Source: Temnothorax longispinosus (Eukaryota; Arthropoda; Insecta; Hymenoptera; Formicidae). Taken from it: 64,000 bases of DNA. Made by a program: the position numbers and the translations under genes. Below, one piece after another: positions 57,001 to 63,702 of this stretch. Below the pieces are notes generated by a model. That model was given only the letters and a program-made list of their open reading frames with translations. It did not search any database and was not told the DNA's origin. Where the stretch lies: the NCBI RefSeq assembly GCF_030848805.1, contig NW_027270352.1, forward strand, positions 1 through 64,000, written 5' to 3'. Each line of letters begins with the position of its first letter. Position 1 is the first letter of the stretch.

Positions 57001-60000
57001 CCCCCGCAGGGGGGCGGAACCTACTGCCTTCATGCATACACTTTCCACGCGAAACGAGGTGCTACATGGGTTTACAATTTTTCACGCGTGGAAAGTTCAC
57101 GCATGTACTTTGCAAGGCACATTATATGTCTAATTTAATAGTAGTGGAGCCCCCCGCAGAAAGGCGGAACCTTCTGCCTCCACGTATACACTTTCCGCGC
57201 AAAACGAGATGCCACATGGGTTTACAACTTTTCACGCGTGCTATATATTATATATATTTTATATTATATATTATATATTATATATTATATATTATATATT
57301 ATATATTATATATTATTTATTATATATTATGTATTATATATTATATATTATATATTATATATTATATATTATATATTATATATTATATATTATATATTGT
57401 AATGTTTCGAAACAGTGCGGTAATGTAAACACTACTTCGACTCGTGTGTGAAATTGACTATTTGTCGCACAGATGGCGCGCGCGTAATGGGCCACTTTCT
57501 ACGCACGTGTGATATAAATACTATTACATAATTACGTCTTTTTTTTAAAGAAAAAGTAATATTGATAATAACATATTTAATGCTTTTATAAAAATTGAAA
57601 ACGCTATAGATTCCTAATAAATTAAACCCATGAAGCAAAATAAAATCAGTTTTTTTTTATTAAATAAAAAAAGTGTATACATGGATCTCTATAATGTATC
57701 TCTATAAATAAATATAAATTTACTTACGTAAAAGTTATTAAAATTATTAAAACCTTTTGCTATTCTGTTGGTTTTTTACGGTAACCTTAAGTTATTTATG
57801 TATAATTTCAAAATCTTTATAAATAGGATTTTTGTTCCACACCTCTATAACTCGAAATCTTGATATCTCGAAATACTCGCAGCTCGAATTATTTTCTAGG
57901 CTGTGTTCCGAATGCACTCTAGTTAACTAAAATGCTATAGCGTCGTTACGTATATATACTATAGCATTTTAGTTAACTAGAGTGAATTCAGAACACAGCC
58001 CTATTCCCTTGAGTTTTGAGTTAACGAGGTTTGACTGTATATACAATATATTATATTTATTATATGTTGTATAATATATCATATAGAATCGATTTTATTA
58101 TATCGATATTAAGTGCTGTCATAAAATTTTCCCGAAGTTGAGACCACGCGTACTTATTCCTTACATCGAAAACAACTTATATGTAAAACTTTAGGTCGAT
58201 CGGGAGCAGGGTCATTTGGAATTATATCCCTGTATTAGTGTGACATTAACACATAGTTTCTCAGATCAAGGGGCCACTATTTCCAAAGTCTGTTAAACTC
58301 ACAGACATATCTTCCTATGTCTGTGGTTAAACTCTAACCGACTATTAAATTAACTTCTATTGACTATTCTGAAAAGTTAACGATCGATTAGAAGTTAACA
58401 GATGTTGGAAATAGTGGCCCCCAAACACTACGTAACTACGTTTACACAGCGGCTTGTAATCCGATTTAATAACTACATACCGTATACTATCCGATCTAAA
58501 ATTTTTCTTCTTTTGATCATAATAATCATTTAGATATGAACTTTTTTAATATTTAAACTACAACTTTTAGTATACGATAGATATATATCAAAGATTATTT
58601 CAAATGTTTAGAGTATCAAAATAGGTTCATATTTAAATTATTGTTATTAGAAAAGAAAAATTTGGAATAGTATACGGTAGTTACTAAACCGAATTACAAG
58701 CCGCCGTGTAAACATAGTCTGTATTGTAAAAACAAGAGGATGAAATATCGACCGATACATCGATATTTCATCGATATTTTATTTGCTACAGTAAAACTTA
58801 GATTTAATAACAGCGCAAGTCGTGTCGACTCTACGTATTTGTTCTTGACATGATAGCCCAGGAAAATTAGACGAAAAAATAACAAATCTGCGGAAAAATT
58901 TGCACCCAGCTGAATTTTTGCATAAACTTTTATTTTGTTGTTATAAACATATGTGAAAAGTCCCCATCGATGTGACTCCCCCCCCTGCTAAAAATTTTAC
59001 AGAGAGTCAAAGGTAAAAAAAAACAGTTTTTCGTGAATATCTCTTTATTCATTAGTCTTAAAGCAAAAATAGTTATCACAAAATTTGTAGCTTATAAAAC
59101 TTTCTACAAAGAACGTTGCATAAGTTTTTTGCGTACGATCAATCGTTTTCGTGTCCTGCGGCTTACAAAGTTTCAACTTTCATACGTTTCAGAGATAATA
59201 ATGCAGTTTTCCACACTACCTCGAAGGTACAGTGCTAGGCGCGTTTTTTGTAATGTGATGTCCCTAGTAGGTCTAATTTACTGTTTTCCTGAGAAAATGA
59301 AACAATTAAGTACTTCTTCTTCAATTTCCTCCGTTGGGTCGATATCAATAACTTCTTCAATTTCCATGGCTTCCGCCAATAAATCTGCAGGATGTACATC
59401 TTCATAGCTGCAGTCGGCATAGCATTCTTCGATTGCATCAGGTGCTGCGTTGAGACAAGACTGGCAACGACAATGTCCACACACTGCTGAACATTTTAAA
59501 CCAATTTTCCTGCAGCCACACAGTTGAATCCGCAACTTTTCGAGCAGTTGCAAAAAAATGGAGTTTAACAGAGTGTCCGGAGCAGATGATAGCAAAGATG
59601 GAATCGGTTCTGAAATATCATTCCTTCTTATCCATCCTCAGTTTTCAGTATTGAGATCGTTCCTCGAACCATGTTTGCACTTGACAGTACACTCAATACA
59701 AATGCTGTTGAGCAACACTAGATATTGATGGAAGAATAGATAATTTCACTGCCTCAGTAAGCAGCGTTAATTTAGCAAAACAATAATATCTAAATGTGTC
59801 TATTGATTCCTCATTATGTCAAGCGCTATACATCGCCAAAAGAAAGCGTACTCTATTAATAAAAATTAATTGTAACGGACATACTTTTATTTTAAAAACC
59901 TCCGCAGAATTTCTCAAATCGTCACGTTTTTCTAATATTTAATTTTAAAGCTTTCGATTTACCTTTGTTGAACAGAGAGGATATGGTAAAAGTAAAGACC

Positions 60001-62224
60001 ATATTTTGTTTTTGCGTAATCACTGGCTGCGACACGACGTCAGTTTTGTTTAATAAAAGTAAATCGAAAGCTTTAAAAATATTAGAAAAACGTAACGATT
60101 TGAGAAATTCTGCGGAGGTTTTTAAAATAAAAGTATGTCCGTCACAATTAATTTTTACTAATAGAGTACGCTTTCTTTTGGCGATGTATAGCGCTTGACA
60201 TAATGAGGAATCAATAGACACATTTAGATATTATTGTTTTGCTAAATTAACGCTGCTTACTGAGGCAGTGAAATTATCTATTCTTCCATCAACATCTAGT
60301 GTTGCTCAACAGCATTTGTATTGAGTGTACTGTCAAGTGCAAACATGGTTCGGGGAACGATCTCAATCCTGAAAACTGAGGATGGATAAGGAGGAATGAT
60401 ATATTTCAGAACCGATTCCATCTTGCTATCATCTGCTCCGGACACTCTGTTAAACTCCATTTTTTTTGCAACTGCTCGAAAAGTTGCGGATTCAACTGTG
60501 TGGCTACAGGAAAATTGGTTTAAAATGTTCAGCAGTGTGTGGACATTGTCGTTGCCAGTCTTGTCTCAACGCAGCACCTGATGCAATCGAAGAATGCTAT
60601 GCCGACTGCAGCTATGAAGATGTACATCCTGCAGATTTCTTGGCGGAAGCCATGGAAATTGAAGAAGTTATTGATATCGACCCGACGGAGGAAATTGAAG
60701 AAGAAGTACTTAATTGTTTCATTTCTCTCAGGAAAACAGTAAATTAGGCCTACTAGCAGGGACATCACATTACAAAAAACGCGCCTCTAGCACTGTACCT
60801 TCGAGGTAGTGTGGAAAACTGCATTATCTCTGAAACGTATGAAAGTTGAAACATTGTAAGCCGCAGGACAAGAAAACGATTGATCGTACGAAAAAAACTT
60901 ATGCAACGTTCTTTGTAGAGAGTTTTATAAGCTACAAATTTTGTGATAACTATTTTTGCCTTAGGACTAATGAATAAAGAGATATTCATGAAAAACTGCT
61001 TTTTTTTTACCTTTGACTCTCTGTAAAATTTTTAGCAGGGGTCACATCGATAGGGACTTTTCACATATTGTTTATAACGACGAAATAAAGGTCTATGCAA
61101 AAATTCAGCTAGGTGCGAATTTTTCCGCAGATAAATCCTAATTTTCTTGAGCTATGAATGCTGCGTTTAGATATATCACACGTTAGCACTTTCAAAGTCT
61201 AATCGAAAAATTGTACTAACAAGGGAATTTTGGAAAATAATCATATAAATATAATCTAAAAGATTAAACTAAATTGCCATTTACAATCCGCGCTGGATCT
61301 TGGTAGCCTGATTATTATACATATATTTTTTGTGTATTAAGCGGGGAGCACACACTTCTGCATAACGCATAATGCGTAAGGGTAAGAAAATTTATTGGTC
61401 CATACGGTCCATACACATGTGCATAAGAAAATAGACCAATCAATTTTCTTATGCTTACGCATTATGCGTTATGCAGAAGTGTGTGCTCCCCGCTTTACAC
61501 ATATCTTTAAGATCGGATAATTCATAAGGCGGATCGTAAATGACAATTTAGTAATCTATTTGATTGCATATCATAACGGTCGTATAATTCTCGTATTATT
61601 GATAATGTAAAAGGTTGTAGATAAAAAGTCAAAAAGTTGCAGAGTCAACTTTTATGCCATATCTATGCAATTGAAAAAATAAGATGTGATGTTAGCGCTC
61701 GCCTAACATGAGAGCAATGGAAAGTTAAATTATTATAGAAAGATATTTAATATTCTGAGGAAGAGGCAAATTACTCGACTTATACTACGTTACGCGTTAC
61801 TTCTGTAGTAACTTACGATAATTTCTTCGCGTAAACGGGATTTTGTAGTAATTTACGATAATTTACTCCGCGTAAACGAGTGATATATCGTAAGTTACTA
61901 CAGAAGTAACGCTTGCGTAAACGTATAGTATTAAGTACTTTGCTACTTAAAAATGATTTTTTAAAATTGATAGGTTATTATTCCTGGAGGAATACCACCC
62001 GCGGATCCTGGTTTATGCAAGCATTGTGTATGGAATTACGCGATAACGGCACTCATTATGATTTACTGACTCTGCTGACATTTGTATGCCAACGCGTTGC
62101 CCTGGATTATGAGTCAAATACACCTGACAACATGGCCATGCACCAGCAGAAGCAAATCCCATGCATTACTACTATGCTGACGCGTTTGGTAAAATTTACG
62201 TCTCCAAGGAATGGAGTTATATAG
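44826..62224 (+). CDS. Effector caspase (caspase-1/Dcp-1/drICE-like)
   Basis: A cysteine protease that executes apoptosis in the cytoplasm by cutting after Asp. Exons 44826-44908, 47273-47532, 47979-48281 and 61974-62224 join by GT-AG introns to 897 bases, 298 codons, with no shift or stop. The short prodomain (DDVGDAFGSFG) is that of an effector caspase. Landmarks: SKRGVALIFNHEFF (p20 start), VLSHGELG with catalytic His133, FIQACQGDK with catalytic Cys175, the likely inter-subunit processing site TETD193-G, and p10 YYSWRNTTRGSWFMQALC forming the substrate pocket. The length and all key residues are normal, so the gene appears intact. Intron 3 is 13,692 bases and packed with transposons. It is the only convincing host gene here. 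Confidence 0.93.
44909..45289. other. Caspase intron 1, first part
   Basis: Non-coding. A (TA)n microsatellite lies at about 45058-45115. No gene. Confidence 0.5.
45290..45397. mobile_element. MITE in caspase intron 1, TIR GCTGCATTTCGATATT
   Basis: GGCTGCATTTCGATATTCAC then TGTCAGTACTGAAAATCTAT is matched by the inverted copy ending AATATCGAAATGCAGC. About 107 bases, non-coding. Confidence 0.8.
45514..46758. mobile_element. Decayed pogo-like element, TIR GGGGAGACCGGGGCTAT
   Basis: The left GGGAAGACCGGAGCTATCTG then TCCACA is matched by the inverted right end (TGTGGACACATAGCCCCGGT then CTCCCC). TA flanks both ends (45512-45513, 46759-46760). The first frame (45938-46105) starts MVRNYKRKT and continues AIKRIKIERESFRKISV, resembling the N-terminal Psq-type helix-turn-helix of pogo transposases. 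A last Lys-rich frame ends YYFSDSND (stop 46433-46435). The DDE core is missing. Extra internal GGGGCTATCTG words lie near 45874, 46525 and 46550. Confidence 0.6.
46800..46920. mobile_element. MITE in caspase intron 1, TIR GGTGCTTTCC
   Basis: GGTGCTTTCCTATTATTGAC then ACAAGTCGACACAAACG pairs with an inverted half ending AACTTGTATCAGTAAATGG then AAAGCATCC. 121 bases. Related to words in the caspase upstream region. Confidence 0.65.
46921..47272. other. End of caspase intron 1
   Basis: Short remnants: GGCCGTAAGAAAATAGACCA near 47030, and GGATTATAAGCAGCCGTGTA then AACATAGTC near 47170, which is one end of the MITE at 58435-58718. The acceptor TTCTTTTTACAG ends at 47272. Confidence 0.5.
47273..47532 (+). 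CDS. Caspase exon 2
   Basis: Starts RSSTVSPLSVAQLAPTQR and ends HKDVVKQLER plus one base before GTAAGA. It holds the first half of the p20 subunit. Confidence 0.92.
47597..47860. mobile_element. MITE in caspase intron 2, TIR AGCGAATTCGGGCGCTTGCG
   Basis: AGCGAATTCGGGCGCTTGCG then CTAGTGCACACTGAGTGCGC is matched by the inverted right end. About 50-base arms, 264 bases in all. It fills over half of the 446-base intron 2. Confidence 0.85.
47979..48281 (+). CDS. Caspase exon 3
   Basis: Starts AAEMDHSEHDCLVIAVLSHG and ends ADFLIAYSTIPG (first base of the Gly codon). It contains the catalytic His and Cys and the TETDG linker. The acceptor is TTTCACAG; the donor is GGTATTG. Confidence 0.93.
48282..48747. 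other. Start of caspase intron 3
   Basis: 48395-48515 (GTAGTTCCGAATGACCCCTG, TGACCTAAAGTTTTACACAT, GTGGTCCCAACTTCGGGAA) is an inverted copy of about 58120-58235. The rest is AT-rich without genes. Confidence 0.55.
48748..49262. mobile_element. Repeat Z copies (CCCGGGAAAAAATATTCATA family)
   Basis: An element starts at 48748 with CCCGGGAAAAAATATTCATA; a second start is near 49231 (CCGGTAAAAATATTCATATC). Between are dozens of ATATATGA, GATCAGAT and CATATATGG words in both orientations. The Penelope-like element is inserted after 49262. Confidence 0.6.
49355..49396 (-). ncRNA. Hammerhead-like motif of the Penelope element (left arm)
   Basis: On -: GCAC, TTGATAA, hairpin GGACCG...CGGTC, GAAA, CGTC, GTGC. 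The layout (helix I GCAC/GTGC, stem II, GAAA, cleavage triplet GTC) is that of a hammerhead. However, TTGATAA differs from CUGANGA at two core positions, so activity is doubtful. An inverted copy at 51981-52021 has ATGC instead of GTGC in helix I. Confidence 0.45.
49772..51355 (-). CDS. Penelope-like reverse transcriptase / GIY-YIG protein, N-truncated
   Basis: 527 codons. RT motifs in order: LPRSYGLPKIHK, LISLDVTSLFTNVP (motif A with catalytic Asp), GSPMGSPLSPILADMVMEDL (motif B), FKRYVDDIFAV (YVDD catalytic pair, motif C), KLSFLDTTV, NWFRKPTFSGRYINYFSNHP. Then a C-terminal endonuclease: IYKIDCANCDAVYIGLTKR, a GIY-YIG module preceded by a CxxC, and SEMFFIKKHDCTINLQNGTE. The order RT then GIY-YIG defines Penelope-like elements. 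The first codons come from the junction sequence. Perhaps 200 N-terminal residues are missing compared with full-length proteins. No internal stop. Confidence 0.88.
   Translation of the reverse strand: MFLNAFLKSNPIRNTTSKINEVAKSWFNMGIINEQVFRHLNCTNGNLPRSYGLPKIHKIGSPLRIIVSTLGSPLYNIASRLQNILEKSVPEPESYVKDGWSFVELIRGVRVGDGDVLISLDVTSLFTNVPKDLVLKAIEERCNSITTKTDLSLPQFLSAVDLILSSTSFMFNGQFYEQIFGSPMGSPLSPILADMVMEDLEKHFIQRERLSFRISFFKRYVDDIFAVVPESGIRELLDSFNNYNDRLKFTYEMESNGKLSFLDTTVIREGGSLLTNWFRKPTFSGRYINYFSNHPMKYKINIVRNLVDRAILLSDARFHKSNISKIKKILINNCYPKKVVDKYVNVRLGKLRNRNNNDPVSSEVAQDPRRCITVPYIKGLSENVSRIMRDMNFRVLHTIPKRLDCVIRKGKDGLPNLSQTELIYKIDCANCDAVYIGLTKRHLETRIKEHRCDIRKNVDNHSVVSKHRLAHNHDFKWQHPKILYKEKHFKKREISEMFFIKKHDCTINLQNGTESLPSIYNRVIGIT
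52068..52325. mobile_element. Repeat Z, part beyond the Penelope insertion
   Basis: Resumes with AAATAAGATATAAACAGATA and ends at GAATATTTTTCCCGG near 52319, the inverted Z terminus. Together with 48748-49262 it probably formed the insertion target. Confidence 0.55.
52343..52877. mobile_element. Repeat Z, best complete copy
   Basis: Starts CCGGGAAAAATATTCATATC and ends with the inverted GATCAGATATGAATATTTTT then TCCC. It has TIRs of about 20 bases and 535 bases in all. The right half (from TTGTATCGTGGAGTCTACTT) equals the truncated Z at 39286-39571 inverted. Non-coding. Confidence 0.65.
52878..53610. other. AT-rich intron sequence
   Basis: AT-rich until about 53390. Then a GC-richer patch (CGATTTGCCGGCCGATTGGG) follows without recognisable coding content. 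Confidence 0.4.
54016..54206. mobile_element. End of a CTTCCTC-type element with (CA)n microsatellite
   Basis: A CA dinucleotide run (about 54016-54073) is followed by TCTCGACATTTTGGAACATT and the terminal CTTCCTCTATGAGGAAG (54188-54204). It is the same arrangement as at 11673-12290. The other end was not found. Confidence 0.5.
55050..55700 (-). CDS. Transposon-borne protein with two CxxC...HxxC modules
   Basis: 216 codons from MSDSDCFICEKPLITD. Module 1 is CFIC (residues about 6-9) with VHGACYKTYSN about 45 residues later. Module 2 is CLFCGKEA with ARYHRKCYEHV about 65 residues later. Each has a CxxC and an HxxC, so two similar zinc-binding units look likely. I know this arrangement from a multi-copy insect protein family whose C-terminal half carries a GCDTTS motif and a Cys-rich tail. 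Just such a half lies at 59278-60745. The frame ends after VLFEAFIQIRVRKTIK where it meets the left arm, so it is probably truncated. Enzymatic role unknown. Confidence 0.6.
   Translation of the reverse strand: MSDSDCFICEKPLITDVQVVKSRGIKSLLLASEQRGDAEYHRKLQTLTEVAVHGACYKTYSNKRLASLASRRSGNGESPSTSREEQCHPDFHFKKNCLFCGKEAKESSSKVPAKYRVRISLINHDSSKEYILTKLGGRNDEVARAIVNRLNLVPDFVAVGARYHRKCYEHVVKVVIGTPVGRPQENVIDDAMEQIFIAVQVLFEAFIQIRVRKTIK
56784..56990. repeat. Small inverted repeats
   Basis: ATTTATTACTTTTACCAGTA and GGTAAAAGTAATAAATC pair at 56825-56887. GTGGGTGGAAAAGTGTGAAT and ATATACTTTTCCATCCAC pair at 56908-56957. Confidence 0.6.
56991..57240 (+). repeat. Tandem repeat, two units 153 bases apart
   Basis: GTGGAGCCCCCCGCAG, then GGCGGAACC, then TACACTTTCC, then ACATGGGTTTACAA and TTTTCACGCGTG occur at 56994 and 57147 with about 10% differences. 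Long GC blocks in an AT-rich setting. Confidence 0.75.
57241..57398. repeat. (TATATATTA)n microsatellite
   Basis: About 150 bases of TATATATTATATATTA-type repeats. Frames such as YYILYIIYYILY are products of this repeat. Confidence 0.95.
57399..57836. other. Intron sequence without recognised features
   Basis: Includes GCGCACAGATGGCGCGCGCG-like GC-rich words near 57465-57485, then AT-rich sequence. No gene. Confidence 0.4.
57837..58036. mobile_element. MITE, TIR of CMACCTCKWTAACTC type, with nested MITE
   Basis: The left CCACACCTCTATAACTCGAA and the right inverted GTCAAACCTCGTTAACTCAA resemble Tigger/pogo-like termini. The middle is occupied by another MITE (57899-58000). Confidence 0.5.
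57899..58000. mobile_element. Nested palindromic MITE, TIR GGCTGTGTTC
   Basis: GGCTGTGTTCCGAATGCACT then CTAGTTAACTAAAATGCTAT pairs with the inverted right half ending GAACACAGCC. 102 bases. Confidence 0.8.
58120..58235 (-). repeat. Inverted partner of 48395-48515
   Basis: CCCGAAGTTGAGACCACGCG, CATCGAAAACAACTTATATG and TGTAAAACTTTAGGTCGATC correspond to the reverse complement of 48395-48515 with scattered changes. The pair is about 9.6 kb apart in intron 3. Confidence 0.65.
58270..58431. mobile_element. MITE, TIR GGGGCCACTATTTCCAA
   Basis: GGGGCCACTATTTCCAAAGT then CTGTTAA is matched by TTAACAGATGTTGGAAATAG then TGGCCCCC. About 160 bases, with an inner AGACATATCTTCCTATGTCT hairpin. Confidence 0.8.
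58435..58718. mobile_element. MITE, TIR ACTAYGTTTACACRGCGGCT
   Basis: ACTACGTTTACACAGCGGCT then TGTAATCCGATTTAATAACT is matched by the inverted AAGCCGCCGTGTAAACATAG. Internal arms include ACTACCGTATACTATTCC. A solitary end is near 47170. Confidence 0.8.
59278..59595 (-). pseudogene. Cys-rich C-terminal tail of the GCDTTS family, left arm
   Basis: SSAPDTLLNSIFLQLLEKL, then IQLCGCRKIGLKCSAVCGHC then RCQSCLN, then an acidic end (EEVIDIDPTEEIEEEVLN). The seven closely spaced Cys (CGCRKxGxxCSxxCxxC) are the hallmark of the C-terminal tail of a multi-copy insect protein family. Upstream codons are broken by frameshifts. Confidence 0.6.
59965..60745 (+). pseudogene. GCDTTS-family C-terminal half, right arm
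   Basis: The first frame (59965-60198) reads VITGCDTTSVLFNKSKSKAL then KILEKRNDL, the family's central block. After an in-frame stop and several shifts comes SSVAQQHLY, VQTWFGER and the Cys-rich tail (60466-60745, CGYRKIGLKCSAVCGHC, one Cys replaced by Tyr compared with the left arm). The GCDTTS block resembles the Asp-containing turn of FEN/PIN-like nucleases, which is only my suggestion. Together with 55050-55700 it may reconstruct the family's domain order. Confidence 0.55.
61166..61338. repeat. Arm of a palindrome around MITE N
   Basis: AATTGCCATTTACAATCCGC (about 61273) has an inverted partner GCGGATCGTAAATGACAATT at 61531-61550. MITE N copy 3 is therefore inserted in the centre of another palindromic element, related to the outer MITE at 28425-28815. 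Confidence 0.55.
61339..61495. mobile_element. MITE family N, copy 3 (best preserved)
   Basis: AAGCGGGGAGCACACACTTC then TGCATAACGCATAATGCGTA is matched by the exact inverted right end. 157 bases. GGTCCATACGGTCCATAC at the tip is a short duplication. Confidence 0.85.
61783..61930. mobile_element. MITE M1, copy B
   Basis: 148 bases with TIR TACTACG... and TTA on each side (61780-61782, 61931-61933). The left end lost a few bases (TACTACGTTACGCGTTAC). It ends 43 bases before caspase exon 4. Confidence 0.85.
61974..62224 (+). CDS. Caspase exon 4 (p10 subunit)
   Basis: Starts in the Gly codon, YYSWRNTTRGSWFMQALC, through LLTLLTFVCQRVALDYESN to ITTMLTRLVKFTSPRNGVI and TAG at 62222. The acceptor is AAAATTGATAG. 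RGSWF is the conserved substrate-pocket block of the small subunit. Confidence 0.93.
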
Positions 62225-62340
62225 CCTGTAGAATAAAGGAAATTATTACATCGCATTTATGTACCTATTTACGATATACAGGCCATATCGTTGAGTAAGG
62301 CTGCAAATGGTGCAAGTATCAATTTTATTCATGCGCCATA

Positions 62341-62491
62341 TACTACGTTTACGCGAGCGTTACTTCTGTAATAACTTATGATAATTCACCCGTTTACGCG
62401 GAATAAATTATCGTAAGTTACTACAAAATCCCGTTTACGCGAAGGAATTATCGTAAGTTACTACAGAAGTAACGCTCGCGTAAACGTAGTA
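62341..62491. mobile_element. MITE M1, copy C
   Basis: 151 bases, opposite orientation of the asymmetric middle to copy B, with ATA on each side. It starts 117 bases after the caspase stop, so it probably lies in the 3' UTR. Confidence 0.88.
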
Positions 62492-62929
62492 ATAGTTTGC
62501 TAGTATGATTGCCGCGTATTACATGCTAGATTTCGCATTTTATATCTATATTTAATATTATTTTAAAATAATTTTATATACTGTTCGTATCCAAGTGGAA
62601 GTATTTCATCTAAACTAACTATAACAGTATGAAATAATTCTTGTTTTTTTTTAGGCAGATTTTTATACAGGTATTTTTATTTCTTTTGCTCACATTATTG
62701 TTCCTCCCATCTCTACCAGAAAAACAGATCATTAAACTGCTAGAGAATCCTTTCTTTTCACATTTTTCAATTTTCACTCATACCTCTCTACGTGACAAAA
62801 AAATCCTGTGTTGCGATAGCATTTCAATCTTTTTTTTTTACATTTAGCATAATAACGATAAGCATCAAAGTATAAAATATCTGAACAAATTTATTTGAAG
62901 AAAACTTCAGAAGCAACTACCGTGCTTAA
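62492..62929. other. AT-rich spacer between M1 copies
   Basis: AT-rich with no supported gene. Confidence 0.4.
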
Positions 62930-63080
62930 TACTACGTTTACGCGAACGTTACTTTTGTAGTAACTTACGATAATTCCTTCGCGTAAACGGGATTTTGTAG
63001 TAACTTGCGATAATTTACTCCGCGTAAACGAGTGATATATCGTAAGTTACTACAGAAGTAACGCTCGCGTAAACGTAGTA
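62930..63080. mobile_element. MITE M1, copy D
   Basis: 151 bases, TIRs TACTACGTTTACGCGAACG and the inverted right end. Flanks TTAA and TTAA suggest a 3-4 base duplication. Confidence 0.88.
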
Positions 63081-63292
63081 TTAAGACATTCGTGTTTCAT
63101 ACGATTAAGATATATAATAAGTACAAATAAAAGAGTTATCGACTGCAAAATATACGTTATATACGTTATATACAATATTCTTAATCATATTTCGTCAATA
63201 ATTCGTATAAATATAAGATATATACATTATACATATATAAAAAAGATTAGCTATTTCGTATGTCTATTACAGTAGCATTGATGTTACACAGT

Positions 63293-63464
63293 ACCTACGT
63301 TTACGCGAGCGTTACTTCTGTAGTAACTTACGGTAATTCCTTCGCGTAAACGGGATTTTCCTTCGCGTAAACAGGATTTTGTAGTAACTTACGATAATTT
63401 ACTCCGCGTAAACGAGTGAATTATCGTAAGTTACTACAGAAGTAACGCTCGCGTAAACGTAATA
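63293..63464. mobile_element. MITE M1, copy E (longer middle)
   Basis: About 172 bases. The middle word CTTCGCGTAAACGGGATTTT is present twice in tandem, which explains the extra length. The ends are slightly altered (TACCTACG, CGTAATA). Confidence 0.85.
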
Positions 63465-63530
63465 ACATACAAACAGGATATTTTTTAATTATATATTATA
63501 AATCGCATATATATATTATATGCATACTAT

Positions 63531-63702
63531 TACTACGTTTACGCGAGCGTTACTTCTGTAGTAACTTACGATATATCACTCGTTTACGCGGAGTAAATTA
63601 TCGTAAGTTACTACAAAATCCCGTTTACGCGAAGAAAAATCCCGTTTACGCGAAGGAATTATCGTAAGTTACTACAGAAGTAACGCTCGCGTAAACGTAG
63701 TA
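63531..63702. mobile_element. MITE M1, copy F (longer middle, inverted)
   Basis: 172 bases with the same duplicated middle as copy E but in opposite orientation. TAT on each side. Sequence identity to the other copies is near complete, implying recent spread or gene conversion. Confidence 0.88.

Larger units (their letters stand above)
58855..61165. mobile_element. Foldback holding GCDTTS / Cys-rich-tail gene fragments
   Basis: The left arm (58855-59962) and right arm (60059-61165) are inverted copies over about 1.1 kb. They share AATCTGCGGAAAAATTTGCA-type ends, ACAGAGAGTCAAAGGTAAAA, TTTTTTGCGTACGATCAATCG-like words and the Cys-rich coding end. The tip (59963-60058) carries the only GCDTTS copy. 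Arm differences are a few per cent, including small indels. Confidence 0.75.

Noticed and set aside
57209..57451. Tyr/Ile-rich proteins
   Set aside because: Translation of a TATATATTA microsatellite. The same applies to His/Thr-rich frames over the CA repeat at 54016 and Tyr/Ile frames at 3125 and 45060.
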